DNA of 64,000 nt from Adiantum capillus-veneris (lineage: Eukaryota > Streptophyta > Polypodiopsida > Polypodiales > Pteridaceae): positions 32,959,396-33,023,395 of the forward strand of contig CM043960.1 in NCBI GenBank assembly GCA_014529385.2. The letters are read 5' to 3'. The position numbers and the translations under genes were made by a program. Positions 1-10,776 of the stretch are shown here, one piece after another. Every line of letters starts with the position of its first letter. The stretch's first letter is position 1. Below the pieces are notes generated by a model, which was not told where the DNA came from, ran no database searches, and saw nothing but the letters and a program-made list of their open reading frames with translations.

Positions 1-408
1 GTGGGTCTTGGGTTCTTGGGGGTCTTGAGTTCTTGAGGTTCTTGAGGTTCTTCTTTCGCTTGCAATCTTTGTTAGAGAAGGATCTTCTCTTCACCCGAGT
101 TCTGCTCTTTTCCGCCGGCGCACCCCTTGGCGGACTTGCGCTCACACCAAGGTTGCTTTTCCCACCTCACGTCGATTGGCCGGCCGCTAAGTACACGGTC
201 CGCTCTCAATAAGTGAAAAAAGGCACAAGGGGAGGCTGGACAAGCCCTTCTTTCTTGGGTTTCCTGTCACTCTTCAAAACACAATTAGAAATCGACACGT
301 CCAAGTGGACTTGGGTTACGTGCGACCGCAACAAGCAAAAAAAATTCTCTGGTTCTTGTGGTTCTTTCCTTGAGTGATATAGAACACTGCCAAAGCTCTG
401 ATACCAAT
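1..408 (-). mobile_element. Family A element, 5' leader, cut by left edge
   Basis: This is the untranslated leader of a minus-strand LTR element whose body lies off the left edge. It matches the leader of the complete family A copy at about 7460-7876, including the repeated 'cttgggttcttg' words and the PBS. The primer binding site is at 395-406 (minus strand TGGTATCAGAGC, complementary to the 3' end of initiator tRNA-Met). Confidence 0.8.
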
Positions 409-1606
409 GTAAGGTGCAACGGAAGTGAATGTTGAACTTTGCTAAAGATAAGTGCTCCGAACTGTGCTCAAGGGTTCCTTTTACTTATGGAAGGGAGAGC
501 CTTCCGTGCCTTTAGTAAGAGAGTGCAATGGACACAAACAAAGTGGTGAACACTGTGAATGAAGGTGCTGAGACAGAGATAGATAGAGAAGAAGACGACA
601 CCAGAATGTTGTCAAACCCTCCTCCGAAGGCCCCACTCTCTATGGCGAGAGCAGTCTACTTATGATTGCACAAATCTCTACAATACTTGGACTTGCCGAC
701 AATGAGGACGACGATGAGATGGGCTAAAAACTGAAATCGCTAAGGGCTGAAATCTGCAAATCTTTATCTGCTGAATTCTGACTCTATGTCGGTGACGATG
801 TCGATGGTGACGATGCGACGACGACGCACTGAAAACGCAGATGCTAAAATCTGTGTTTTCCGGGCTGAATCTGTAAACCTCGCGGAATCTGACTGTGCGA
901 CGAGGAACTGCCGCGGGAAGGTGAGATCTGCTAGGTTTGGGGGTTCTACTGTGGAGTCTAACTGCTGAAAACTGAAAACGCTGATGCTTGTGGAGGTTCC
1001 GTCGCGAAGATCTGCAAAAACGCTGAAGTGCCTTGCAGATGCAAAAATGCTAGGGCTGAAAATGGTCAAGCTGTGGAGAATATGCTAACACTGGGGTTTC
1101 TGCTTGGTCTGCTATCGCCAAGAATCTGCAAGAGCAAAAACGCTGGCTGATCTGGTCCAAAAACGCTAGCCTTCTGCTGTGATGCAAAAACGCTAGGCCT
1201 CTTGGGGGTTCTGTTGAGAAGTTGCCCGTTGAGCGAGTGCTCTTGCTGCCTCTTCTGCCAGAAAGTGCTAGCGCTAGGTTTGCTTATATAGAAACTTAGC
1301 AAAATTGCCCTACCTACTTTCCAACAAAAATCACTTAAAAATAATAAGTGAAAAATGTCAAAAATAGGGAAAATAGGTCTATGCACTGTAAAAATGCTAC
1401 TGATGGGATCTGACTGGAATCTGATGGTCATGATGTGTGCAACCAGAGGATATACATCTAATCTAAGTGTCTGGTCATGCACGGTCTGCGAACAGACTCA
1501 CAAAAGTGCCAGATCACTTCCTATTCTAGACTGACTTGACTAAACTGAACCCTGGTCATGCTGTAGCTTGTCCACGGACACATAGGGTTGGATGTGTCAC
1601 GTGACA
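409..1606 (-). repeat. Family A LTR (5' LTR of a copy leaving the window)
   Basis: About 1.2 kb LTR starting TGTAAGGTGC and ending CACGTGACA on the plus strand, similar along its length to the LTRs at 3441-4657 and 7877-9054. It directly follows a PBS, so it is the 5' LTR of a minus-strand element. The bases after it (taata) continue a family B internal sequence seen uninterrupted at 9506 and 11791, so this element inserted into family B. The second copy of the target-site duplication would lie off the left edge. Confidence 0.85.
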
Positions 1607-1734
1607 TAATAAGTTCGGGGTTGAAACACTAAGATTCTTCAATACAATTTCTACAAGCACCACCTTGCTCTATCTACTCTTTGGTAGGACCGGTATGCTT
1701 TCAAAAAAGCACACGCCTGATGCTCTGATACCAC
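1607..1734 (-). mobile_element. Family B internal 5' end with PBS
   Basis: A fragment of family B internal sequence matching 9506-9631 and 11791-11917. It ends in a PBS at 1722-1733 (minus strand TGGTATCAGAGC) next to the LTR at 1735. The rest of this unit is displaced to the left by the family A insertion. Confidence 0.8.
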
Positions 1735-2380
1735 TGTCACAAGACGGGCACCACGTGCCAATAGAAAAGAGCAGACTCAACAACTTTAAGCACTTCAAAT
1801 AACAACTGAACTAAAAAAGATGCATGATACAAGACGGGGAGTGGCGAAGTTCCACCCCAAGAGAGCACTGGCCCCAAATGTTGGTGTCCCTTTCGGTATT
1901 TCTTTATTAGTGCTGAGTCACAAAGTACAACACCCGGGGAGCACCTCCTCTACAATCTGCGCGCTGAAAGAGTGCCAGAGAAGGCCCCCAAGGCTCATAT
2001 TTAAAGGCCCAAAGCCTGAAAGCATCAAATATGAAAAGCTGACCCCCAAAAAACACTTGCCTAAATTTGGAGATTTTCTTTAAAATCCACCGCGAATTGC
2101 GAAACGTCCGTACAGGTGCCACATCATCATATTTTGTAGTGCATAGTCTTCTGAGTGTGTTTTGCTTTATTTTTAATGTCTTTATGTCACTTCGACCCCA
2201 TCGGATGGAATCCCGTAAGTTCATGGAAACTCTTCTTTAAAAATAGGCCACTCCTCAAGACTTTGTAAGTCTATAAAACTTCTTCTTCTTCTTTTGCTGC
2301 TTTTTGGGGTTTTGGCCCCTTGGCCGGGATCTGGAGTTGGCTCCATTCTTCAGTGGCTTGACACATAGCAGTTTGTGACA
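1735..2380 (-). repeat. Family B LTR, copy 1
   Basis: 646-bp LTR bounded by TGTCAC...GTGACA. It has a PBS on one side (1722-1733) and a polypurine tract on the other (from 2381). It therefore serves as 3' LTR of the unit to its right and 5' LTR of the unit to its left. It is close in sequence to copies 2 and 3 (9632-10282, 11918-12566). The plus strand carries a CT-rich cttcttcttctt run near the end. Confidence 0.85.
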
Positions 2381-2501
2381 TCCCTCCTTCTTGAAAGAAA
2401 GTAATCGTCCGCGATTACAGCATATCTGCAAAACAACTCAAGTTAGCTCAAAAATTTCCGAAGGACATTCCGAGGGACAATCAGTTTGCTCTTTTTTTTT
2501 A

Positions 2502-2603
2502 AAGGAGTTGGCCTCTCCTTTCAGCTCTTTTGATCAAGGAGTTGGCTTCTCCTTTCGGCTCTTTTGATCAAGGAGTTAGCTTCTCCTTTCATCGAGATCG
2601 AAA
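2502..2603. repeat. 34-bp tandem repeat, three units
   Basis: Units start at 2502, 2536 and 2570. Each reads aaggagttggcttctccttt with variants, followed by a ctcttttgatc spacer. The unit contains the short inverted repeat AAGGAG/CTCCTT. The same array recurs at 10394-10495 in the second B unit. Confidence 0.85.
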
Positions 2604-2906
2604 CTCTTAATATTTCGGCGTAGTAAAATTAGCTATTATACCCACAACGCGCTGATCTTCCACGGATATCTTGATGCACTAAAATTACATACCCATGCAA
2701 TCTCATCCAATTAGTAATATTCAGTGGTTGGCACATCACAATGCAACACAAATGCTCACATATGCATGTTACAAGACACAACGAACAGCACCGCTAGGCA
2801 CTCGCCCGAGACAAACGGTCTGCGGTATGAAGCTACTCAACGACAACCTCGTCACTCCCCCCGCAAATAACCTAAAAAGGTCCAAGCCATGAGCCCAGAG
2901 GACTGT

Positions 2907-3168
2907 ACAACCAAACGCTCCCCAGACCGCAGTATGCGTCACTTGGAGGTTCAAGCATACAACCAAACGCTCCCCAGACATCGGTATGCTTCGCTCAGAG
3001 TTTTCTAGCATACAACGGAACGCTCCCGAGACATCGGTCTACGTTGTTCCGAGGTTTTCAAACATACAACAAAACGCTCCCCAGACATCGGCCTGCGTCG
3101 TTATGAGGTTTTCAAACATACAACGAAACACTCTCCAGATATCGACCTGCGGCGTTTCAAGGTTCAAA
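2907..3168. repeat. 52-54 bp minisatellite, five units
   Basis: Units start at about 2907, 2959, 3012, 3066 and 3120. The core is acaacgaaacgctccccaga followed by catcgg and a gaggttttcaaacat end. The array is present at the same place in the second B unit (10777-11036), so it is part of the element. Confidence 0.85.
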
Positions 3169-3435
3169 CAATACCAAAACAGTATTTCTCACTTCTCCAC
3201 CCGGGAGTACAATTACCAATCAATGAAACCAGTCTTAAAACCAAGACAAACTCAAAACAGATACCATCCATTTCAAACAGGATCACCAAACAAGTTCTCA
3301 AACAGAACTCAAACTTAAAAAGCAATCTCAACATCAGTCGAGCTCGAAAAGTCGACTAACTTTCTATCCACAAACCTGTACCAAAAATTAGGGTTAGGTT
3401 CCTTCCATAAGGTCATAACCGACCACAACATGGTC

Positions 3436-3440
3436 ATCAG
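3436..3440. repeat. Target-site duplication ATCAG (left)
   Basis: ATCAG directly precedes the family A 3' LTR at 3441 and is repeated at 9055-9059 after the 5' LTR. The uninterrupted target is visible at about 11340-11350 in the second B unit. Confidence 0.9.
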
Positions 3441-4657
3441 TGTAAGGTGCAGCGGATGTGAACGTTGAACTTTGCTCAAGATGAGTGCTCTGAACTGTGC
3501 TCAAGGTTTCCTTTTACTTACGGAAGGGAGAGCCTTCCGCTCTTTTAGTGAGAGAGTGCAAATGGTCACAAACAAAGTGGTGAACACTGTGAATGAAGGT
3601 GTTGAGACTAAGAGATAGAGAGAGAAGAATACGACACCAAAATGTTGTCAAACCCTCCTCCGAAGGCCCCACTCTCTATGGCGAGAGCGGTCCGAGAGCG
3701 GTCTATGCTATTGATTGCACAAATCTCGTACGGAGGTCTAAATGCAATGGACTTGCCGATGATGTTGACGACGATGAGGACGGCGACGAGACGGGCTGAA
3801 ATCTGAAAACGCTAAGGGCTGAAATCTGCAAATCTTGTATCTGCTGAATTTTCACTCTATGTTGTCACACGGTCGTGATGACGACGCAACGACGATGCAT
3901 TGAAAACGCAAATGCTGAAATCTGCGAATAGCGGGCTGAATCTGCAAACTCTGGCTGATCCGACCGTGCGGCGACGATCTGCTGCGGGAAGGGGAGATCT
4001 GCGAAGTTTGGGGGTTGCGGTACGGAGGCTAACTGCTAAAAATGCAAAACGCTGGTGCAATGATGCTAAACTGTCGCCGGAAATTGCAAATGCTAGGGCT
4101 GGTCTACTGTTCCCAAAACGCTAGGGCTGAAAATGTATCTACTGTAGAAAACTCTAGGAGATCTACTGTCGCCAGGCTGTTCTGCAAGTTGCAAACGTTG
4201 GGGCTGATTTGCACTCGAAGAAAAACGCTCGTCCTTGGTGGCTGAAAACGCTAGGTTGCCTGCCAGGGGGTCTTGCTGAGAAGGTGCACTGTCAGACTTG
4301 TGGTCTCTGCTGCTGCCTCTTCTGCCAAAAAGTGCTAGCGCTAGGTTTTCTTATATATGTCCTTGGCCAATTTGCCCTACCCAGTTTCCCAACAAAGTCA
4401 CTTATTAATAATAAGTGAAAAATGGCTAAAATAGGGAAAATAGGTATGTGCACTGTAAAAATGCTCGTGATGGGTTCTGATGGTAATCTGATGATCATGC
4501 TGTGTGCAACCAGAGGATATGCATCTACTCTAAGTGCCTGGACATGCACGGTCTGCGAACAGACTCACAAAAGTGCCAGAACACTTCCTAAGCTAACTGA
4601 ACCCTTGTTATGAAGTAGCTTGTCCACGTACACATAGGGTTAGATGTGCACGTGACA
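3441..4657 (-). repeat. Family A 3' LTR
   Basis: 1217-bp LTR, TGTAAGG...GTGACA on the plus strand, pairing with 7877-9054. It carries many diffuse copies of gctgaaaacgctaggg-like and gctgaaatctgcaaa-like words. A TATA-like stretch (minus strand acatatataag) lies at about 4350-4362, near the expected promoter position for minus-strand transcription. Confidence 0.9.
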
Positions 4658-4674
4658 TCCCCTCCTTTTTGAAG
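4658..4674 (-). other. Polypurine tract of family A
   Basis: On the minus strand the bases next to the 3' LTR read cttcaaaaaggagggga, a typical plus-strand priming tract. Confidence 0.75.
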
Positions 4675-5007
4675 TGAGGTATTGGTACCGAACTGTATGG
4701 CATCGAGGGAGATCGCCAACAATGTCTGGAATCCTATGAAGGACTCTCCGCCGGCCCACACTGATGCGTGGGTCATACGATACTTAAACTTCATAAAGGT
4801 GTGCAACGCTTGCTTCTTTGGGCCGCGCCGAAAGCGACACAAAATCATCTAAGACTCCTTCAATGCTTCAACTTCGTCTATAGTCATGCGTCTACCTTCT
4901 TCAAGAATCTTCGAGGATGAAGATTCCTGAAACCACTTCCAACACAAAAACATGAGCGTCCTCATTCCATGTAAAGTGACTGGAAAAATTTTAGTCTTCT
5001 TTAAAGA

Positions 5008-5532
5008 CTATGCATGCAATGTAGATGAACATATAGACGGAGTGCCAAACCGTTCATCAAACACACGCAAACAATGGAATCGAAACTTGTCTTCCTGATC
5101 TAAATCTATCAACTGTGGCAAATCACAATGGAAATGCCGATGCTTGATGCTCAATCCTTCTTGTGCTCTTTTGGATACTGTGTCATGCCAAGGAAGAGAC
5201 ACGGAATGTGAATTCCTTGGGTGCAAACATTTCATCTTTTCATGAGAAATCCGCATACAAAAGCCATCACGAATGAAACACTCGAATAATGCGTGCCTAA
5301 TCATACGAACACAGAATACTTCCTGAGACGGTTCTTTGGACCTTGATGCGAGAGCCAAGATCGGTTCTGCGTGATTGATCGAATCTGCAATGAGATTAGC
5401 TTCACTAGAAAAAGCATCAACTAAACCATCATCCTTGTGAACAATCACATCTTTATCATGCAAATCATCATGTTTGTAAATAATCACATCTTGATCATGC
5501 AAATCATGTGTGTCGTGCTTTGGAGAAGACAA
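5008..5532 (-). pseudogene. Family A region downstream of protease
   Basis: A 174-codon open stretch on the minus strand with a His/Asp-rich start (repeated HDxHDxD-type words) and no domain I recognise. It follows the protease and lies in the place where reverse transcriptase would be in an autonomous gypsy element. No YxDD motif or other RT blocks are present. The listed start is not certain. It may be the linker of the original polyprotein, left after RT and integrase were lost. It could be translated with the upstream frames only through frameshifts. Confidence 0.4.
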
Positions 5533-5725
5533 GACTGAGAGAGTCTCCTTCTCCTGATTCTTTTCAATCTTCGCCTGTACATTAGAAAGGAGAGATGAAG
5601 AATGAACAACTTGCTCCCCACAAATGACAATGGGAGAGTCACTTTTAGCATTGAAAGTAAAAGTATTAGCTGCCTAATCAATGAGAGGGTTATGCTCACT
5701 AAACCATCGAATGCCTAAAAGCATA

Positions 5726-6022
5726 TCACATCCTGAAAGAGGAGAGACTAATAAATTTTGTGTGGAAGGAAGCTTGTTGAACAGTGAACAAAACATCAAG
5801 GCACTCTTGCATTATGAGAGAGTCCATACCGGGAGCGAAACATGACACCTTGAAAGGAGATATCTTGCTAACCTCCAAGCGGGCTCTTTTGACAAGAGAG
5901 TCACTTATCACATCATGCATACTACCAGAATCAAGCAAGACCACCATGTGTTGACCATTCACATGACCATAACACTTCATGAGAGACTCATCAATGGGAG
6001 GATCGTGAGAAACTTGGGACAC
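5726..6022 (-). pseudogene. Family A retropepsin (aspartic protease) domain
   Basis: A 98-codon minus-strand stretch containing VVLLDSGSMHDVIS, the D-S-G active-site loop of retroviral-type aspartic proteases, with the hydrophobic residues normally before it. The family processes the Gag-Pol polyprotein inside the particle. It lies downstream of gag in the usual order. The frame is open through the active site but broken at about 5726 and not joined in frame to the gag ORF, so the present copy is probably not functional as a fusion. Confidence 0.7.
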
Positions 6023-6099
6023 ACAAATGTTCTTATTTATGGCATTAACAGAGCATGTGGGTTCTGGGGTTCTTTAGATTCCTTAGATTCAATCTTAGG

Positions 6100-6141
6100 A
6101 CATGTTTTCTTTATATGACCCTTGATGTGACAATGATAACA
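6100..6141 (-). other. CCHC zinc knuckle of family A gag
   Basis: On the minus strand these 14 codons read CYHCHIKGHIKKTC, a C-x2-C-x4-H-x4-C nucleocapsid zinc knuckle that binds the element's RNA. It is out of frame with the long gag ORF, which shifts frame at about 6395. Confidence 0.85.
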
Positions 6142-6269
6142 TCGACCTTTCTTAGAATAAATGCTTTGTTCTTCCGATGTGATGTATCCTCCTAAAATTC
6201 CTTGTTCTGCCTTTTCATATGGAGTGAGCTTAGGTTTAGCAATTGTCTTTGCTTTACCCTTGGGTTCAT

Positions 6270-7448
6270 TTAGAGAGTTCTTTTTTGAGAGACTAGAGGA
6301 AGATTGGTTGGAAGAGTTACCATTCTTACCATTCTGAGGGTTCTGAGAAGGCTGAGTGGTACCTTGAGAAGTCTTGTTCTCCTGGGCTTTCCCTTATTGT
6401 GTTTCATCTCCTGTGCGAAAGCAATCGCTACCACCTTGTTGAGATCGATTGGATCGAGTACCTCGACATCAAACTTGATATACTCGTCCAATCCATAAAG
6501 GAATGCCTCCTTGCGCTCATCATCCGATTTGCGTAATTGGGTGCCGAGCTGCAAAACACGATTAGAGAAAGACATAACTAGCATACCATTTTGCTTGAGA
6601 CCGCACCAATGGTCTTTCAACCGTGGTAGATATTGTGGTGGCATAAACCGTGCCTTGATCTTGTCTTGGAAGTCGGCCCAACTCAAGGAAAGGGGTACGT
6701 CTTCGTCGGCTTCCTCTAGGTGCGCAACCAACTGTGTCTCTTGCCATGTGTGGTACCAATTAATGGCATCATCGGCAAGGTACATGGCTGCCGTTAAAAC
6801 CTTGCTATTTCCTCTCTTCTTAGTTGTCGCAAAAGAAGCATTAAATTGATGCAACCAAGAATGAATAACACTAGCATCCATCTTACCGTCATACTTATTG
6901 AACGTGATCTTCTCTGTGACAAGGTTGTTGGAGTCCGAATCTCGGCTTGCGCCACTTGATGAAGCACCAACATCTTTGGCTGGCTCTGGTTTCAAGGTGA
7001 GTACCTGTAGAACCAACTCTTGCATGCGTTGGTCTCTCTGCACCTCCCGCTCTAACTCCAAGGCCGCTCGTCTATCTTCGGCCGTTAAGCGCGCTTGCTC
7101 GCGCTCACGCTCCAAGGCTAACCATCGTTCTTCGCGCTGGCAATCCAATTCTGCCTTTCTTTCTTTGCGCTCGTGATCCAATTCTGCTTTTCTTTCGTCG
7201 CGCTCGCGATCCAAAATTGCCTTTCTTTCTTCGCGCTCGCACTCCAAGGTGGCGCATTGCGCTTCTTGTTGTAACACCATGTCCATCATCGTCTTGACCA
7301 AAGCCTCCATAGGATTTGGTACAATCCTTGGCATAGATGGGGAAGGGGAAGGGTCGAAAAAACCTCCTGGTGGGGAAAATTCTTCTTCGCCACTTCCATG
7401 CTCATCACCTCCATGCGAAGTATCCATTCCGCTTCGGGTGACGACCAT
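6270..7448 (-). CDS. gag: Family A gag protein (Ty3/gypsy type)
   Basis: A 392-codon ORF starting at an ATG at 7448. Residues 1-60 are acidic and Pro-rich. Residues about 65-145 form a strongly charged coiled coil built from repeats of the RERDERKAELDH kind. Residues about 175-345 are the retrotransposon gag core (W in SWLHQF, later MSFSNRVLQLGTQLR). The protein would form the particle shell and package RNA. A frameshift at about 6395 replaces the last part: after GKPRR the frame leaves the Ser/Asn-rich linker and the zinc knuckle, which continue in another frame. Upstream are the leader and PBS, and downstream the protease. The long coiled coil is unusual for gypsy gag. Confidence 0.85.
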   Translation of the reverse strand: MVVTRSGMDTSHGGDEHGSGEEEFSPPGGFFDPSPSPSMPRIVPNPMEALVKTMMDMVLQQEAQCATLECEREERKAILDRERDERKAELDHERKERKAELDCQREERWLALEREREQARLTAEDRRAALELEREVQRDQRMQELVLQVLTLKPEPAKDVGASSSGASRDSDSNNLVTEKITFNKYDGKMDASVIHSWLHQFNASFATTKKRGNSKVLTAAMYLADDAINWYHTWQETQLVAHLEEADEDVPLSLSWADFQDKIKARFMPPQYLPRLKDHWCGLKQNGMLVMSFSNRVLQLGTQLRKSDDERKEAFLYGLDEYIKFDVEVLDPIDLNKVVAIAFAQEMKHNKGKPRRTRLLKVPLSLLRTLRMVRMVTLPTNLPLVSQKRTL

Positions 7449-7856
7449 ACACTGAAGTCTTGGGTTCTTAAGTTCACGAGAAACTTGGGTTCTTGTGGTT
7501 CTTGGGTTCTTGAGGTTTTTTCTTTAGCTTGCAATCTGTGTTAGAGAAGGATCTTCTCTTACCCGAGCTCTTCTCTTTCTCGTGGGCGCACCCTCTGGCG
7601 GCCTTGGGCTCACACCAAGGTTGCTTTTTCCCACCTCACGTCAACTGGCCGGCGGCTAAGTGCACGGTCCGCTCTCAATGAGTGAAAAGAGAAACAAGGG
7701 GAGGCTGGACAAGCCCTTCTTTCTTGGGTTTCCTGTCACTCTTCAAAAACACGAATAGGAATCGACACGCCCAAGTGGACTTGGGTTACGTGCGATCGCA
7801 ACAAGCATTAAAAATTCTTGTGGTTCTTTCCTTGAGTTATACAGAACACTGCCAAA

Positions 7857-7868
7857 GCTCTGATACCA
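7857..7868 (-). other. Primer binding site, family A
   Basis: Minus strand TGGTATCAGAGC, complementary to initiator tRNA-Met, 8 bases inside the 5' LTR boundary. Confidence 0.9.
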
Positions 7869-7876
7869 AATTCCAA

Positions 7877-9054
7877 TGTAAGGTGCAGCGGATGTGAATG
7901 TTGAACTTTGCTCAAGATGAGTGCTCTGAACTGCGCTCAAGGGTTCCTTTTACTTACGGAAGGGAGAGCCTTCTATTCTTTTAGTGAGAGAGTGCAAATG
8001 GTCACAAACAAAGTGGTAAACACTGTGAAAGAAGGTGTTGAGACTGAGAGATAGAGAGAGAAGAATACGACACCAAAATGTTGTCAAACCCTCCTCCAAA
8101 GGCCCCACTCTCTATGGCAAGAGCGGTCTATGCTATTGATTGCACAAATCACGTACAATGGACTTGCCGACAATGAGGATGGCGACCAGACGGGCTGAAA
8201 TCTGAAAACGCTACGGGCTGAAATCTGCAAATCTTGTATTTGCTGAATTTTGACTCTATGTCGGTGACGACGGCGATGATGACGACGCGACGACGATGTG
8301 CTGAAAACGCAGATGCTGAAATCTGCAAATAGCAGGCTGAATCTGCAAACTCTGGCTGATCTAACTGTGCGGCGAGGATCCACTGCGGGAAGGGGAGATC
8401 TGCAAGGTTTGGGGGTTGCGGTACAGAGGCTAACTGCTGAAAATGCAAAACGCTGGTGCAATGATGCTGAACTGTCGCCGGAAACTGCAAACGCTAGGGC
8501 TGGTCTGCTATTCCCAAAACGCTAGGGCTGAAAATGTGTCTGCTGCAGAAAACGCTAGGAGATCTGCTGTCACCAGGCTGATCTGCAAGTTACGAACGTT
8601 GGGGCTGATTTGCACTTGAAGAAAAACGCTCATCCTTGGTGGCTGAAAATGCTAGGTTGCCTGCCGGGGGGGTCTTGCTGAGAAGGTGCACTGTCAGACT
8701 TGTGGTCTCTGTTGCCTCTTCTGCCAGAAAGTGCTAGCGCTAGGTTTTCTTACATATATCCTTGGCCAATTTGCCCTACCCAGTTTCCCAACAAAGTCAC
8801 TTATTAATAAAAAGTGAAAAATGGCTAAAATAGGGAACATATGTTTGTGCACTGTAAAAATGCTCCTGATGGGTTCTGATGGTAATCTAACGATCATGCT
8901 ATGTGCAACCAGAGGATATGCATCTACTCTAAGTGCCTGGGCATGCACGGTCTGCGAACAAACTCACAAAAGTGCCAGAACACTTCCTAAGCTAACTGAA
9001 CCCTTGTTATGAAGTAGCTTGTCCACGTACACAGAGTTAAATGTGCACGTGACA
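7877..9054 (-). repeat. Family A 5' LTR
   Basis: 1178-bp LTR pairing with 3441-4657 and with the copy at 409-1606. It is followed by the second ATCAG target duplication (9055-9059). Confidence 0.9.
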
Positions 9055-9055
9055 A

Positions 9056-9631
9056 TCAGCTCTTGGACAAATAGTGTTCCTTTGGCGGCGATGGTAGTCC
9101 GAAGACATAGCAATCACACCGGACCTCCAAGGTTATCAGCTTGAGAAGAGACACCTGGTGAGAGATGTCCAAAAACTTCAAGTCGTATTCTACTAAGGTT
9201 TTCGTGGCACTCATTTCAAGATACCCCACTCTGCCGGAAGTTGCACTCCGAAGGAGGATGTCAAAAACCATATAACTTCGGGCAAAAAAAAAATTCTTGA
9301 AAGCTTGCCAAGTCCTTGGATTGTTTGGCTTGGTAGCTATAGACATCAACATCTGCATGGCACTGCTTTTGAGAAAAACAGTGACTCAAAACAAATCTTG
9401 GATCCTTCGCTCGCAAGTGATCTTTTTGGCTTATGCCCTGTAAGACATGAGCGATGAAGATGGGAGGGCGCCCGATGCGCGATGAAGTAAGGGTGGGAGT
9501 GCCTAATAAGTCCGGGGTCGGAAAACTAAGATTCTTCAATACAATTTTTGGAAGCGCCACCTTGCTTTGTCTGCTCTTTGGTAGGACCGGTATGCTTTCA
9601 GAAAAGCACACGCCTGATGCTCTGATACCGC
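9056..9631 (-). pseudogene. Family B gag remnant and 5' internal end (unit 1)
   Basis: The continuation of the first B unit after the A insertion. Minus-strand frames at 9056-9358 and 9261-9620 hold a fragment that looks like the end of a gypsy gag core: TWQAFKNFFFARSY followed by a segment ending LVEYDLKFLDISHQV, which resembles the 'xxEYxxKFxxLS' block of Retrotrans_gag proteins. The two frames are joined by a shift at about 9290 in an A-rich run. No zinc knuckle or pol follows. The PBS is at 9619-9630, with its last base mutated. The fragment suggests that B derives by internal deletion from an ordinary gypsy element. Confidence 0.5.
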
Positions 9632-10282
9632 TGTCACAAGACGGGCACCATGTGTCAATAGAAAAGGCCAGACTGAACAACTTTAAGCACTTCAAATAAC
9701 AATTGAACTGAAAAAGAGGCATGTTACGAGATGGGGAATGGTGAAGTTCCACTTCAAGAGAGCACTCGCCCCAAATGCTGGCGCCCCTTTCGGTATTTCT
9801 TTATTATTATTGATTCGCGCAGTATAACAGCCGGGGAGCACCTCCTCTGCAATCTAGGCGTTGAAGAGTGCAAGAGAGGACCCCCGAGGCTCATATTTAA
9901 AGGCCCAAAGCCTAAAATCATCAAATATGAAAAGTTGGTCCGAAAAACACACTTTCCTAAAATTTTGGGATTTTCCTAAAAATCCATCGCGAATTGTGGA
10001 ACGTCCGTACAGGTGTCACGTCATCATATTTTGTTGTGCAAAGTCTTCTGAGTGTGTTTTGCTTTATTTTTAATGCCTTTATGTCACTTGGGCCCCATCG
10101 GACAAGGTCCTGTAAGTTGGTGAGAACTCTTCTTTAAAAATAGGCCACTCCTCAAGACTTTGTAAGTCTGTGAAACTTCTTCTTCTTCTTCTGCTGCTTC
10201 TACTTAGGGTTTTGGCCCCTTGGCCGCGATCTGAAGGTTGGCTCCGTTCTTCAGTGGCTTGATACGACAGCAGTTTGTGACA
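9632..10282 (-). repeat. Family B LTR, copy 2 (shared by two units)
   Basis: 651-bp LTR, TGTCAC...GTGACA. A PBS lies on its left (9619-9630) and a polypurine tract on its right (minus strand complement of tcccccctttcttgaaag at 10283-10299). It is thus shared between unit 1 and unit 2. Confidence 0.88.
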
Positions 10283-10393
10283 TCCCCCCTTCTTGAAAGA
10301 AAGTAATCATCCGCGATTACAGCATTATCTGCAAAACAACTCAAGTTAGCTCAAAAATTTCTGAGGGACAATCAGTTTGCTCTTTTTTTGGTT

Positions 10394-10495
10394 AAGGAGT
10401 TGGCTTCTCCTCTCAGCTCTTTTGATCAAGGAGTTGGCTTCTCCTTTCGGCTCTTTTGATCAAGGAGTTGGCTTCTCCTTTCGTCCACATCGAAA
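10394..10495. repeat. 34-bp tandem repeat, three units (unit 2)
   Basis: Units at about 10394, 10428 and 10462, the same array as 2502-2603. Confidence 0.85.
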
Positions 10496-10776
10496 CTCTT
10501 GATATTATGGCGTAGTAAAATTAGCCATTATACCCAGAACACACTGATCTTCCATGGGTGTCTTGATGCACTAAAATTACGTACCCAAGCAATCTCATCC
10601 AATTAGGAATATTCAGTGGTTGGCACATCACAATGCAGCACAAATGCCCACATATGCATGTTACAGAGCACTCCCCCGAGACAAACGGTCTGCGGTATGA
10701 AGCTACTCAACGACTACCTCGTCACCCCCCCCACAAATAACCTAAAAAGGTCCAGGCCATGAGCTCAAAGGACTGT

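Larger units (their letters stand above)
2381..3440 (-). mobile_element. Family B internal region, 3' half (unit 1)
   Basis: Internal sequence of the first full B unit, homologous to 10283-11340. It begins with a polypurine tract on the minus strand (2381-2397, complement of tccctccttcttgaaag). It holds a 34-bp tandem repeat and a 52-54 bp minisatellite and shows no credible coding region. It is interrupted at 3440 by the complete family A element and resumes at 9060. Confidence 0.8.
3441..9054 (-). mobile_element. Family A, complete non-autonomous LTR retrotransposon
   Basis: A complete 5.6-kb minus-strand element with LTRs at 3441-4657 and 7877-9054, PBS at 7857-7868, polypurine tract at 4658-4674 and a 5-bp ATCAG target duplication. 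The internal region encodes a gag with zinc knuckle and an aspartic protease. It has no recognisable reverse transcriptase, RNase H or integrase, so it must rely on an autonomous relative. The type of gag points to Ty3/gypsy. The two LTRs are very similar, so the insertion is not very old, and it is younger than the B unit it sits in. Confidence 0.9.

Noticed and set aside
2502-3168. CRISPR-like array
   Set aside because: Units are contiguous tandem repeats without unique spacers, and the context is a plant retroelement.
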